DNA of 64,000 nucleotides from Dryomyza anilis. Lineage: Eukaryota; Arthropoda; Insecta; Diptera; Dryomyzidae. Positions 23,561 through 34,626 of this stretch are shown piece by piece. The notes under the pieces are model-generated. The model was not told the origin of the DNA. It did not search any database and worked only from the letters and a program-made list of their open reading frames with translations. The stretch is taken from positions 68,986,680 to 69,050,679 of the forward strand of contig OX638135.1 of the NCBI GenBank assembly GCA_951804985.1, given 5' to 3'. Within the stretch, counting starts at the first letter, position 1; each line of letters begins with the position of its first letter. The position numbers were made by a program, and so were the translations under genes.

Positions 23561-23816
23561 CAGGGGCCGGATTCCCATTTTCTCCTAGCTAAAGCAAAAA
23601 TTCTATCGTTAAAATGCTAAAAAGCTAAGTTTCAGCTAAAATTCGATTCTAAGTTTCGAGCAGCTAAGCTAAAAATATTTTTAGATTGCTCAGAAATTTT
23701 GAAGTTATTTTATTTTATTTTATTTCATTTGTAGTTTAAAGTTTTCATTTGGCCAAATTGATTATACTGAGTTTTACAATGGTAAAGTAATATTAAATGT
23801 TATAAAATAAACTATA

Positions 23817-24321
23817 TGGGCCATTCCACACCAAATCGACCAGCGGTTGGAACTCACCTTCTTCGATTTCAATGAAATTTTGGGAACTGATAAACTGAAA
23901 AGAACATTATTTTTTAAAATATGATGCCATCAAAATACCATCTTGAAATTTTGCATGAATATTTACAATAAATTGACGAAAATTTAGAATTTTTTCAGAA
24001 TTTTAAAAAGGGTCCTTTTTGAGGACCACACTTTACAGTGCAAAGATAATGACCATGGACCACAGGTTAACGTTTAAAAGTTACAACTTAATTTTTCTAA
24101 AAGCTTTTTCTATTAGCTTTAAAACGAGTTATTAACGCAGTTTCTAGCGTTTCTAGTTCAAAAGATATTTTTTTCCAACTTTGAGCCACTGTTTCTCTGG
24201 AAGTAGTGGTCGGTTAGTGCATGTCTCAATACCCTTTATCAGTTGCCAAAATTTCATTAAAATCGAAAAGGTAAAATCTCAAATTTGACTTTTTTTGGTC
24301 GATTTGGTGTGGATGGGCCCA
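23817..24321. mobile_element. Tc1/mariner-like MITE
   Basis: Terminal inverted repeats of about 25 bases (TGGGCCATTCCACACCAAAT and its partner) with two mismatches, bounded by TA on both sides (23,815-23,816 and 24,322-24,323), which fits the TA target duplication of Tc1/mariner elements. Length 505 bases, non-coding. Confidence 0.7.
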
Positions 24322-24467
24322 TATACAAACTGTATGATAAAGCAATATATTTTAACTTAAAAATAAACCCACCCAGTACGAATATGAGGGAATTGAGATT
24401 AAAATGCTAATAAACAAGCGGAAATACGGAATTTAATGACAGCAGACAGCAAAACGAAATATATGTA

Positions 24468-25683
24468 AATATTTGAACTCCAAAAATGTATATAGTTATA
24501 AATATATATTTTTGATTTTATTTATTAGTTATTGTTATTGTTTATGTCAAATTTTCTATAAACACAATTTAAGAGTTTTCATATGCATGCAGCAACAGTG
24601 AATTGATGAAATGTAATTCGCGTGCAAGATACAATTTTGTATTACTGATTAACCAGAATTTTGATTAATTTAAAATAAAACAATTTTATTCAATAACATT
24701 TGAACATTTCGTCAACTTAAATAAAGTGAAAATTTATATAATAAAAAAATTAAAGGAAAGAAAAATAGTTAAAATTCTACTACTAGTAGAAATTCTGATT
24801 AATCAAAATGCTGATTAATCAATAATCAGAATTTTGCCCTATCAGAATCCTGATTAATTGTTCTGATTAAAGGAAAATTTTGATTAATCAATTATTAATA
24901 CTTATTTGATTAATCAAATAATATTATTAATCGATTAATCGCACAGCCATATTAAAGAATAGTTTTGTATCATTTTTTGCGATTATTTTTAAAATTAAAA
25001 ACATTTAAAAATCACTTCAGTTTTTCACTATGTTTACAATTAAATACATCGTGAAACATAGCAATTAACACTCTCAATATTTGAACTCCAAAAATGTATA
25101 TAGTTATAAATATATATTTTTGATTTTATTTATTAGTTATTGTTATTGTTTATGTCAAATTTTCTATAAACACAATGTAAGAGTTTTCATATGCATGCAG
25201 CAACAGTGAATTGATGAAATGTAATTCGCGTGCAAGATACAATTTTGTATTACTGATTAACCAGAATTTTGATTAATTTAAAATAAAACAATTTTATTCA
25301 ATAACATTTGAACATTTCGTCAACTTAAATAAAGTGAAAATTTATATAATAAAAAAATTAAAGGAAAGAAAAATAGTTAAAATTCTACTACTAGTAGAAA
25401 TTCTGATTAATCAAAATGCTGATTAATCAATAATCAGAATTTTGCCCTATCAGAATCCTGATTAATTGTTCTGATTAAAGGAAAATTTTGATTAATCAAT
25501 TATTAATACTTATTTGATTAATCAAATAATATTATTAATCGATTAATCGCACAGCCATATTAAAGAATAGTTTTGTATCATTTTTTGCGATTATTTTTAA
25601 AATTAAAAACATTTAAAAATCACTTCAGTTTTTCACTATGTTTACAATTAAATACATCGTGAAACATAGCAATTAACACTCTC
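24468..25683. repeat. 608 bp tandem duplication
   Basis: Two nearly identical 608-base units, 24,468-25,075 and 25,076-25,683. Each begins AATATTTGAACTCC and contains the GATTAAT motif cluster. Only one equivalent copy is present at 8,049-8,515, so the duplication happened after, or only in, this copy. Confidence 0.9.
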
Positions 25684-26445
25684 TAATAAGTTTTATTTAA
25701 AAATCCAAACATTATTTGTAAATCTAAGTATATATCTTGAAGGTATAAATTACCTAATTGAACTCTTCTTCGTATGCCAAATTTTGGCATCAATGAAAAG
25801 TTGACTCTAAATTTCAAAATTATTAAGTAATTTTAGCATGTAATTCGAAGCTAAAAAAAAAAATCTGAATCGAATTTTTCATTTTTAGATAACTTAAATG
25901 TAAAAATATTTTTCGTGCACCATCAAATTTTTAGATATTGCAAAGTAAAATAAGAGTTAGAATTTTTATCTGAATCGAAATTCTTGCATATATTGAATTG
26001 ATTTTTTTTGCGTTAGTGTTTTAGCTTTAGCAACTTTTGGAATCCGGCCACAGAACATCGAATCCAAATTTTTAATGAACATTACTAACATTTCCTTAGT
26101 GCACATTTTTCTATGTCGCAGGTTGTATATTTATTCATCCAATAAATAAATATTCATATGTTATTCAATAATATTTTTTCATATTGGTATAAATTAAATA
26201 CATAAAAGTGCGCATAAAAATTTGGCAATAAATCAAGGTTTGTAAAATTGTTCGAAATAAATTGGGACAGGCAAAACATCGTATCTACGTTTTTCTTCAA
26301 ATACTTCTGCAAGTAATGGATATTTTAGATATTATTTTAAGCTGATTTAAATGACACTATACGAAAAAAAAATATTAGAATATTGATCTACTCAATTTTG
26401 AGACTTTTCTTCTCCTGCGAAATTTGTTTTTTTGTTGGTTACGAT

Positions 26446-27023
26446 TAGGGATGTGCCGATATGTTGGTTACAGTTATTTCTTCACCGTTACTCTAAAGTA
26501 ACGGTGACAGCCAAATACTTCAGTAACAGTGATTGCTACTTTAATATATTTGTTGTGAATATTCGCAATAACAGGCAAATACCAATCACTGTAGTTGTTA
26601 TTCGAATGAAAAAGAACAGCCTGTTAGAGTTAAAATAAAACCTTGTTATAGAAATACCTTGTGATACACAGCTATAATTTCTGCTTCTGAATAACAGGCT
26701 GCTCTTTTTCATTCGAATAATAACTACTGTGATTGGTATTTGCCTTTTATTGCGAATATTCACAACAAAGATATCAGTTGCTATGAATCACGGCTACTGG
26801 AGTATTTCCATAACAGGGTGTTATTTTTACTCTTGAATAACAGGCGGCTGTTCTTTTTCATTCAAATAATAACGACAGTGATTGGTATTTCCCTGATTTG
26901 TGAATATCGCATCTGTGATCAAAATAACTGTAATTTGAGTAACCGGTATTTTTAACTGTTATTCAAAAGTAGCAATAACGGTCAGTAACAGTGACTGAAA
27001 AGTAGCAACTTTGCCCATCACTA
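26446..27023. mobile_element. hAT-type foldback MITE (copy 2)
   Basis: Ends TAGGGATGTGCC and GCCCATCACTA with an exact 8 bp duplication GTTACGAT at 26,438-26,445 and 27,024-27,031. It keeps the subterminal ACCGTTACTCTAAAGTAACGGT palindrome region that copy 1 lost. Confidence 0.85.
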
Positions 27024-27156
27024 GTTACGATATACTAGATAGAGATAAGATAACATTTTTGATTTAAAATATTGGGCAAAGTCTGTACAAACTATATCTA
27101 AAATATTATATAAGTTGTGTTTCGTCAGGCTCGAGGTCAGGTCAGATTCAATAATT

Positions 27157-27182
27157 CGGACACCTTCGGTGTCCGTCTTCAG
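27157..27182 (-). ncRNA. Penelope-associated hairpin, hammerhead-like core (copy 2)
   Basis: Identical to the hairpin at 9,927-9,952: CTGAAGA, 8 bp stem, GAA loop. It is conserved between the two segmental copies. The same doubts about the second core strand apply. Confidence 0.45.
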
Positions 27183-27233
27183 GAAATTATTAAAGCTACA
27201 ACAACGAAATATGACAACAATATATTAATTAAA

Positions 27234-27685
27234 TTAAATGACAACATTAATACAAAAACATTCACGTAAAACAATTAAATAAATAGTTCTTACAATTAAG
27301 GTAAGTCTACGTCTGCTTATAGCGACAATGTTGCTGTTACTATATTTTGATTTTTTTTGTGCTTTGTTATGATGTGTCTGTAGATTTGAGCGCAATTCTC
27401 TGTGTCCGTTTTGTAGTTCATTCGTGATTCTTGTCGTAAAATTTTCACCTCTTCTATGTTCGGCGAGTGTCGCATTGTGGTACAGTGGGCTGCTAGCGCT
27501 GTTTTTTGGTCACTTGTTCTATTCCTTATTTTGTAGTCAAATTTGTGTGCAAAAATTCTTGTCCTTCATTTTGATTTTGTTGTTCCAACATATACTTTAT
27601 TGCCTATGTTGGATCCGTCTCCGTTGCATGGTATTTTATAGATAACGTTTGATTTCTCCATTTTGTCCAATAAATATATTCGCAC
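27234..27685 (-). pseudogene. Penelope GIY-YIG domain, frame-broken copy
   Basis: Homologous to 10,004-10,456 but with a base missing near 27,505 (a run of T is one shorter), which breaks the frame between the YVGTTKSK and HNATLAEHRRGE regions. Otherwise it is nearly identical. This is an independent decay event after the segmental duplication. Confidence 0.75.
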
Positions 27686-28437
27686 AGATATACTGTCTAA
27701 AGACGACGGATCCTCAAATACTTCAATAACATAACGTACTGCTCCAGAAATTTTTGATGATTGCCATATAAAAGTTCAGTAAGCAATAGTGTTTTATAAT
27801 CTATCTGGAAATATGTTTGAAACTCTTTAAATTTTGCTTTTGTAGTATCTCTGATATATCTGATTCTAAATTACACAAAAATGAAATTACACAAAAAATA
27901 CACATGCAGTTCAAAAATGCACTGGAACTACCCAAAAAGTGGCAACACTGGTCCACTTACTTCTAAAAATACAAAGGTTATAGAGTCTAATATAGACTAA
28001 TAGTTACAAACATTTTGTATATAACCTACATATTTAATCGCATATTTAATCGCGCTAATCGCAAGTAACAAACATACAGTAAATAAAAACATTCATATAT
28101 TTATCTCTTAAAATTCAAACATTTTTCATTATTCTTATTCATACGTAAAAAGTGCCACTAGCCCTTTTCCAAGTCTGCCCATTTTTTCAAAACTACTCTA
28201 TTAGACTTTTTGATCATTTTGTTCATTTATACAAATGATTAAATTGAACAAAATTTTGAATCGATTGGATAATGGTAATCTTATCATTATGAATCAAAAT
28301 AATCATGTATTGAAAAACTAAGTATGGATTGTTATAGAGTTTAGTCTAAACAAATTTATGATTTCAGTTTTTTTGATCAAACGTACTGATTAAAAGCTAT
28401 ATACCAATAATGAGACAAACCTATAAAATTAAGATTT

Positions 28438-28466
28438 CTCTTCTATCACACCCTGTGATAGAAGAG
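28438..28466. repeat. 13 bp perfect hairpin beside the RTE tail
   Basis: CTCTTCTATCACA and TGTGATAGAAGAG flank a CCC loop. Copy 1 (about 11,262-11,285) has only the left strand, so the right strand was added or lost at the junction with the RTE 3' tail. Confidence 0.8.
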
Positions 28467-28473
28467 AGATGAA

Positions 28474-30118
28474 TTACTTACTTACTTATTTGGCCATTAC
28501 AACCCATGATGGGTCTCGGCCGCAGCAATTACGTCTCGCCAGTCGCTTCTGTATTGCGCGCGCTGGTGCCAGTTTTGCACTCCAAGTGTTGTCAGGTAGT
28601 CTCGCACTTGGTCGCTTCACCGGAGATTCGGACGCCCTCTCCTACGTTGACCACCACTGGGTACAGAATTGAACACCTTTTTTGTTGGAGCGCTTTCATC
28701 CATACGCTCGACATGCCCAAGCCAGCGTCGACGCTGGATCTTAATGCGTCTGACTATGTCAGCTCTTACAATCTTCTCCATTGTTAGAAGTCACACTATA
28801 GGAAATCGCCTTGTCTGAAACCTCGTTCGGTATTAAACGTATCGAAGTGGTTGTTCCCAATATTCACTGAGCAACGTGTGTTGCTCCGGGTTATCCTGCA
28901 CAGCCTTATAAGTTTCGCAGGTATACCGAACTCAGGCATGGTGGCGTATAGGCGACTTCTTATCGGACTGTGGAAGGCAGCTTTGTAGTCGACGAAAAGG
29001 TGGTGGGTGTCGATCTGTCTTTCTTTGGTCTTTTCCAGGATTTGGCGCGAAATGGGTTCTATGGTGGATTTGCCAGGTCTGAAGCCGCACTGATAAGGTC
29101 CAATACGTCTGTTGACGATTGGCTTCAGTTTTTCACATAATACGCTCGTTAGAACCTTATACGCGATATTGAGGAGATTTATCCCACGGTAGTTGGCGCG
29201 TTTCGTGGGATCCCCCTTCTTAAGGATTGGGCAGAGTATACTGCGATACCATTCGCTAGGCATCATTTCTTCTGACCATATTCTTCTGATGAGCTGGTGC
29301 ATGCTCGTTACGAGCTCATCGCCTCCGGTCTTAAACAACTCAGCAGGCAGACCATCCGATCCTGCGGCTTTGTCGTTTTTCAGCCTGTTGATGACTGTGC
29401 AGATCTCATCACGGTCAGGCGGCGGTATGTCAACGTCGTCGTCTGCAACTGGGGTTGTCAAGCAGTCTTCCCTATCGACGGAGTAGTTGTCATCATCGCC
29501 TACTAGAAGATCAGAGAAGTACTCTCTCCATAATCTCAGTGTACCCTGGACATCTGTTACTAGATTCCCGTCATCGTCCTGACAGGAAGAGGGTCCGGTC
29601 TAAAACCTCCGGTCAGGCGTCTTATCTTCTGAAAGAATTTCGAGCCTCGTTCCTGTCGCCATGCATCTCAATATCTTCACACTCGCGTCTTTCTAATTCT
29701 TTGGAATCCAAGCACCTCTTCGGCAGCCGTACGCATTGAGCGGGAGACGTATGTCCACTGCGCACATATATCATCGAGAGAGGGAGTGCCTTGGGCAAGC
29801 AGGTGTGAGAGACGAGCGGTAAAGGCTTGTTGGGTCTGTTGTGTGTGCAGCTTACTGACGTCTAGCTTTCTTTGCATTTTTTTGGCATTAAAGTCGCCAA
29901 TCACAATTTTGATGTCGTGTCGGGGGCAGCGCTCATAGGCTTCGTCAAGGCGCTCATAGCAAGTCTCATTGGTTTCATCGTCCTTCTCATTCGTCGGAGC
30001 GTGCGCACAAATATGGCTGATGTAGAAGTATTTAGCCTTGATGCGGATTGTTGTCAGTCGTTCGTTCACGGGTGTGAGCCCAGAGACAAGGTAGCGGAGT
30101 CTCTTGTCGACTACAAAT
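28474..30118 (-). pseudogene. RTE-type LINE fragment (subfamily B, copy 2)
   Basis: The longest open part (28,796-29,461, 221 codons) covers RT blocks from DVDIPPPDRDEICTVINRLK through GFRQGDFL. Further upstream (29,677-30,069) come linker and endonuclease pieces, including the VIGDFNAK block of the exonuclease-endonuclease-phosphatase fold. Two internal deletions are visible: GDFNAK is joined directly to the MQRKLDV linker, and a basic linker portion near 29,690 is missing. The 3' tail (ACTTACTTACTTA) is at 28,474. Confidence 0.85.
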
Positions 30119-30316
30119 CAACAACCAAATTCATTTTAGGATATCAACTGTTTCGTGTGTCGAGCAGATTCGCTGCTACTGTGTTTGAAGGTTTCTACAT
30201 CTAATGCTGTTCGTTCTTCTGTCCTTGTTATTATTTTATTGCTGCATTAGGATATTTTCAGTTTCTGAAGATCGTTTCACATATTTTGATTTTTGCCAAA
30301 AATCGTTTGTTGATCT
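30119..30316. other. Unassigned intron sequence
   Basis: No element or gene recognised between the RTE fragment and the foldback element. Confidence 0.4.
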
Positions 30317-31939
30317 TTTTTATGTTTTTGCCGATCTTGTCAATCTGGAAAAAAATATGCATACAAAATTACTAATTATTATAAACAATTAATTAAATAA
30401 ATTTCAATTATTACATTTAACTTATTATTATTAATAATAAAATATTTATTATAATTCTTTTATTATTAAAATTGTTACCAATTTTAGAAATACCATTTTT
30501 ACCAAGAATTTATCTCATTACCAAATTAAAAAAATAAATCATATCATCAATAATATAATAATAAATTATAAATTATAAATTATAAATTATAAATTATAAA
30601 TTATAAATTATAAATTATAAATTATAAATTATAAATTATAAATTATAAATTATAAATTATAAATTATAAATTATAAATTATAAATTATAAATTATAAATT
30701 ATAAATTATAAATTATAAATTATAAATTATAAATTATAAATTATAAATTATAAATTATAAATTATAAATTATAAATTATAAATTATAAATTATAAATTAT
30801 AAATTATAAATTATAAATTATAAATTATAAATTATAAATTATAAATTATAAATTATAAATTATAAATTATAAATTATAAATTATAAATTATAAATTATAA
30901 ATTATAAATTATAAATTATAAATTATAAATTATAAATTATAAATTATAAATTATAAATTATAAATTATAAATTATAAATTATAAATTATAAATTATAAAT
31001 TATAAATTATAAATTATAAATTATAAATTATAAATTATAAATTATAAATTATAAATTATAAATTATAAATTATAAATTATAAATTATAAATTATAAATTA
31101 TAAATTATAAATTATAAATTATAAATTATAAATTATAAATTATAAATTATAAATTATAAATTATAAATTATAAATTATAAATTATAAATTATAAATTATA
31201 AATTATAAATTATAAATTATAAATTATAAATTATAAATTATAAATTATAAATTATAAATTATAAATTATAAATTATAAATTATAAATTATAAATTATAAA
31301 TTATAAATTATAAATTATAAATTATAAATTATAAATTATAAATTATAAATTATAAATTATAAATTATAAATTATAAATTATAAATTATAAATTATAAATT
31401 ATAAATTATAAATTATAAATTATAAATTATAAATTATAAATTATAAATTATAAATTATAAATTATAAATTATAAATTATAAATTATAAATTATAAATTAT
31501 AAATTATAAATTATAAATTATAAATTTTAAATTATAAATTATAAATTATAAATTATAAATTATAAATTATAAATTATAAATTATAAATTATAAATTATAA
31601 ATTATAAATTATAAATTATAAATTATAAATTATAAATTATAAATTATAAATTATAAATTATAAATTATAAATTATAAATTATAAATTATAAATTATAAAT
31701 TATAAATTATAAATATAAAATATACAATATAAATATTAATTATTGATTAAATTAAAAATTAAAGCTTTAATTTTGTAATGATTGGTAAAAATTGTATTTC
31801 TAAAATTGGTAACTATTCTAATAATAAAAGAATTATAATAAATATTTTATTATTAATAACAATAAGTTAAATGTAATTTGTAATTGAAAATTGTAATTTT
31901 TGTAATTCCAGATTGACAAGATCGGCAAAAACATAAAAT
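30317..31939. mobile_element. Foldback element carrying a giant AT heptamer array
   Basis: Two inverted arms of about 220-240 bases, 30,317-30,560 and 31,715-31,939, share TTTTATGTTTTTGCCGATCT at the tips and long matching stretches inside (for example TTGTTACCAATTTTAGAAAT in the left arm). The array fills the centre. No protein and no clear target duplication are seen. The family is unknown to me; it behaves like a foldback/TIR element whose core expanded. Confidence 0.7.
30560..31714. repeat. (AAATTAT)n heptanucleotide satellite
   Basis: About 165 head-to-tail copies of a 7-mer (AAATTAT), nearly perfect. The one clear exception is a substituted unit around 31,525. There is no G or C in the array. 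The homogeneity indicates recent expansion by slippage or unequal exchange, or an assembly collapse or expansion. Confidence 0.97.
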
Positions 31940-32789
31940 AGCTCGAGAAACGAGAAAAGTGATGTACTATTAAAATTTTCATGTTTTTTATTTTTTGTTT
32001 CTATTTTTATTATTTGGTACTCAAAGTTCCAGACAGGACAGATTTCCATTTGCTGTCAAAAATTTTCTAGAATTACTAGGAAAATTTTGTTTACATTTTT
32101 GGAAATGCCGAGGAAATTCTGCTTTAGAAACAGTCGATTCAACTCTTTAAAAACATTGTTTCAGTTTACTATGGTAATAAATGCATTTTTTGGTTTCGGA
32201 CGGGACATCGAAAACCCTTATACAAAAATCGTAAATTTTCCGTTATTTTATTTTGGATCATTATTTTTAAGCTTTAGAAATAATTATTAATGTTAACTGA
32301 AAAAACAGAAAATAATGTTTTGTATCTGTATGTCCTTAAAGTTAATTAATTTGGTTACTCAAAATACATTAAAAATGGGTATATATACATATTGCATAGT
32401 AACATAACTTTATGAATATTTTTTTATATGTTACCGTTAACGGAATAGAAATTTCTTGTTAGATATTTAGATTCAGATATTTAAGATTCCAAATCAGTTG
32501 ATATTTCAAACATTTCAGCATTTTGAATTTTTCGGACGTTTTTCTGGAAATGCCCATATGCTGACCCTATGACATGGATGGATAAATTTGTAGAATCATC
32601 TAAGTATAGCACTCCTAGCCTGCATCACTTCTAACCCAAAAATCGTGGGGGAACTTAAAGTTTTTGTATATGTTTCGGACATCATCCTCCCCTAGTATTT
32701 TATGACCAAAATGAATTTTTACGTTAATTTTTTTTTGTTTGTCTAAACTTTTAAGTTTAGCCACTAAAACTACCCAAAAATATTTCATG
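31940..32789. other. AT-rich intron sequence
   Basis: No gene or element recognised. Short frames such as 32,087-32,290 show no conserved motif. Confidence 0.4.
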
Positions 32790-33150
32790 TAATTTGTCCA
32801 CTATTATGGGTCATAACAAGTGCGAAAAAGTATTTTTTTTAAATAGTCCTTTTTTGAGCATTATATCCTTAAATATCATTAAATGATCTACACACGGATC
32901 AACGTGCATGAACGTTTTTTGTACCAAATTTTCAAGAAAAATTGAATTTGATTTGTATTATCTTCTTAAGTATTAAGGACAGCGAAATGGGTTTTGATTT
33001 GTTTGGTACATACATTCATGCACGTTAATCCGTGGTATTCAAGGATATAAAAGCTCAAAAAGGACTATTTTTGAAAATAAAAACTATTTTTTGTTACCTA
33101 GTTTTTTCAAACTTTTATAGTAGAATTCTGTGTGAAAATTATGAAAATGT
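32790..33150. repeat. Foldback repeat in Eph intron
   Basis: The arms 32,826-32,928 and 33,003-33,098 are inverted copies, sharing AACGTGCATGAA / TTCATGCACGTT and AAATAGTCCTTTTT / AAAAAGGACTATTT. Homology weakens outward to about 32,790 and 33,150. Non-coding. Confidence 0.65.
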
Positions 33151-33508
33151 GTTTTTTTCTGAATAAAGTATCAAACCAAAAAAGGCTTGCAAGGAGCAGG
33201 TTACCGTTATCCAATCGATGGTCAAATTAATCTTTCAAAAAATGAAGAAAATGAGCCGGTACCGATACTAATGTATATCTTCCTTATAATTGAATCTTAA
33301 CTTGTCAATTTATTTTTTGTACAACAAAAGTTTCATATTTAAGCGACGAAAAAATTGCCAAGAATTGTTTCCTTTAGGAACTGTTTGTTAAATCATATTT
33401 CATAAAATTGTAGTACTATTTCAATTAGTCTATCATTATAATCTTATCTGTTTATAAATTAAAAATATGTAAGTTAATTGGTAAAAAAATAATTTAATCT
33501 CTTTGCAG

Positions 33509-33838
33509 GATGTCATCAAAAGTATTGAAAAGGGTTATAGGCTTCCAGCTCCAATGGATTGTCCTGAGGCATTATATCAATTAATGTTGGACTGCTGGCA
33601 AAAGCAGCGAACCCATCGTCCAACATTTTCTAGCATTGTGTCTACTTTAGATAATTTAGCAAGACAGCCACAAATTTTGCTTACAACCAGAAGCTCACCT
33701 GAAGCTGATGGAGCACATATAATGGATACACAGCGCGGTCACAACATATTCGTAAATACTGATTTATGGCTGGAAAGCATAAAAATGTCACGATATTCAC
33801 AACATTTTAAAGAGGCTAATTTAGTAACTGCACAGCAG
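33509..33838 (+). CDS. Eph exon: kinase C-lobe and start of SAM domain
   Basis: 110 complete codons. DVIKSIEKGYRLPAPMDCPE and MLDCWQKQRTHRPTF are subdomains X and XI of the tyrosine kinase, including the conserved Cys-Trp and Arg-Pro. A linker of about 40 residues follows, and then DLWLESIKMSRYSQHFKEAN, the first helices of a SAM domain, with the SAM Tyr conserved. Acceptor TTTGCAG at 33,508; donor GTAAGA at 33,839. It must join the exon ending at 19,232. Confidence 0.95.
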
Positions 33839-33895
33839 GTAAGATTTTAAATAACTTAATATTGTGTATTATTTTTATAAAACCTATTTCAACAG

Positions 33896-34000
33896 ATTTC
33901 CAGATTAACTGCTCAACAATTATCCGACATGGGAATTACATTAGTTGGTCATCAAAAAAAGATCTTACATCAAGCCAGACAATTGGACACCATAATTTAG
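33896..34000 (+). CDS. Eph terminal exon: end of SAM domain and stop
   Basis: Encodes ISRLTAQQLSDMGITLVGHQ and KKILHQARQL, the last SAM helices (LxxMGIxxxGHxxKIL is the family signature), then DTII and TAG at 33,998-34,000. The intron before it is 57 bases. The last four residues could serve as a PDZ ligand, as in many Eph receptors, but the fit is not strong. The protein ends at the usual distance after the SAM domain. Confidence 0.94.
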   Translation: MSRLTAQQLSDMGITLVGHQKKILHQARQLDTII

Positions 34001-34626
34001 CAACTTATTTTAAAAAACGGAATTGTACATACTGCATTTTAAAATATGCTTTGTTTAAGCGTTATCAGAATAGTAGTTTCAGTGTAGACTCTGGACATAT
34101 ACTAAATGCCGAATATACAAACTAGTTTTATTTCAAGCTTAATCAAATATGTTAAAAAATATTAAATCGTACTTTTATTGAGCTATACATTTTTTTAAGA
34201 TATCGTGTACTTTATACAGTTACTTATATTTAAATTAATGTGCTTTGAAAATATGGAAACATTTTCAAATATTTTAAAATTATTCAATAATCAAATAGTA
34301 AAACAAAATCTTACAGAAACTGTCCAAGGCTTTTATAACAGCGACTTATATAAAAGATTGTGATATATATGCTCGATTTTTATTATGTATATCCAGCCTA
34401 TGTATATAATTGCCAATGAAGATGCATATACATTTTTACATCAGGATATTAAAAAGTACTTCTGATATAAGTGGTTGTATGTTTTTTGTCGAATACGATA
34501 TTTTTACAGCATGATAGGCTTTTATGCAGGGGCGGATATATATTTTGGATTTTTTTTTTAATTTTTATTAATTGGTACATATTTGCAATGATTACTTTTC
34601 ATTTGAGTACATATATGTATGCTGAT
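34001..34626 (+). other. Eph 3' UTR and downstream DNA
   Basis: AT-rich sequence after the stop codon. No canonical AATAAA is seen close by; ATTAAA variants (for example near 34,160) could serve for polyadenylation. A CAGGGGCGGAT scrap at about 34,528 resembles the tip of the palindromic element at 37,779-37,893. Confidence 0.4.

Larger units (their letters stand above)
23561..26053. mobile_element. Probable DNA transposon remnant with GGCCGGATTCC ends
   Basis: The left end CAGGGGCCGGATTCC and right end GGAATCCGGCCACAG are inverted repeats of about 15 bases, followed inward by related AGCTAAAGC-type sequence. A mariner-like MITE and a 608 bp tandem duplication lie inside. No transposase frame is visible. 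The flanking 8 bases (CCGAAGAC, AACATCGA) do not match, so the ends may be only part of the story. The right half also occurs at 8,049-8,893. Confidence 0.45.
25206..28473. repeat. Direct segmental repeat, copy 2 (matches 8,049-11,282)
   Basis: Same order as copy 1: GGCCGGATTCC element right half, hAT MITE, Penelope 3' end, then the RTE-B tail. Identity is visibly very high, with occasional single-base changes. This copy lies within the Eph intron, copy 1 upstream of the kinase exons. Confidence 0.85.
19233..33508 (+). other. 14.3 kb TE-filled Eph intron
   Basis: Defined by donor GTAAAT at 19,233 and acceptor TCTCTTTGCAG at 33,498-33,508. The protein reads NWSNQ|DVIKSIEKGY across it, the expected Eph sequence, so splicing is required. 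It contains hAT, mariner-like, Penelope, RTE and foldback elements and a 1.15 kb heptamer array, while the neighbouring introns are only 56-59 bases. No intact coding element lies inside it. Confidence 0.9.

Noticed and set aside
30560..31714. Heptamer array as a CRISPR or telomeric repeat
   Set aside because: There are no spacers, the unit lacks G and C, and the array is enclosed by inverted arms in a gene intron.
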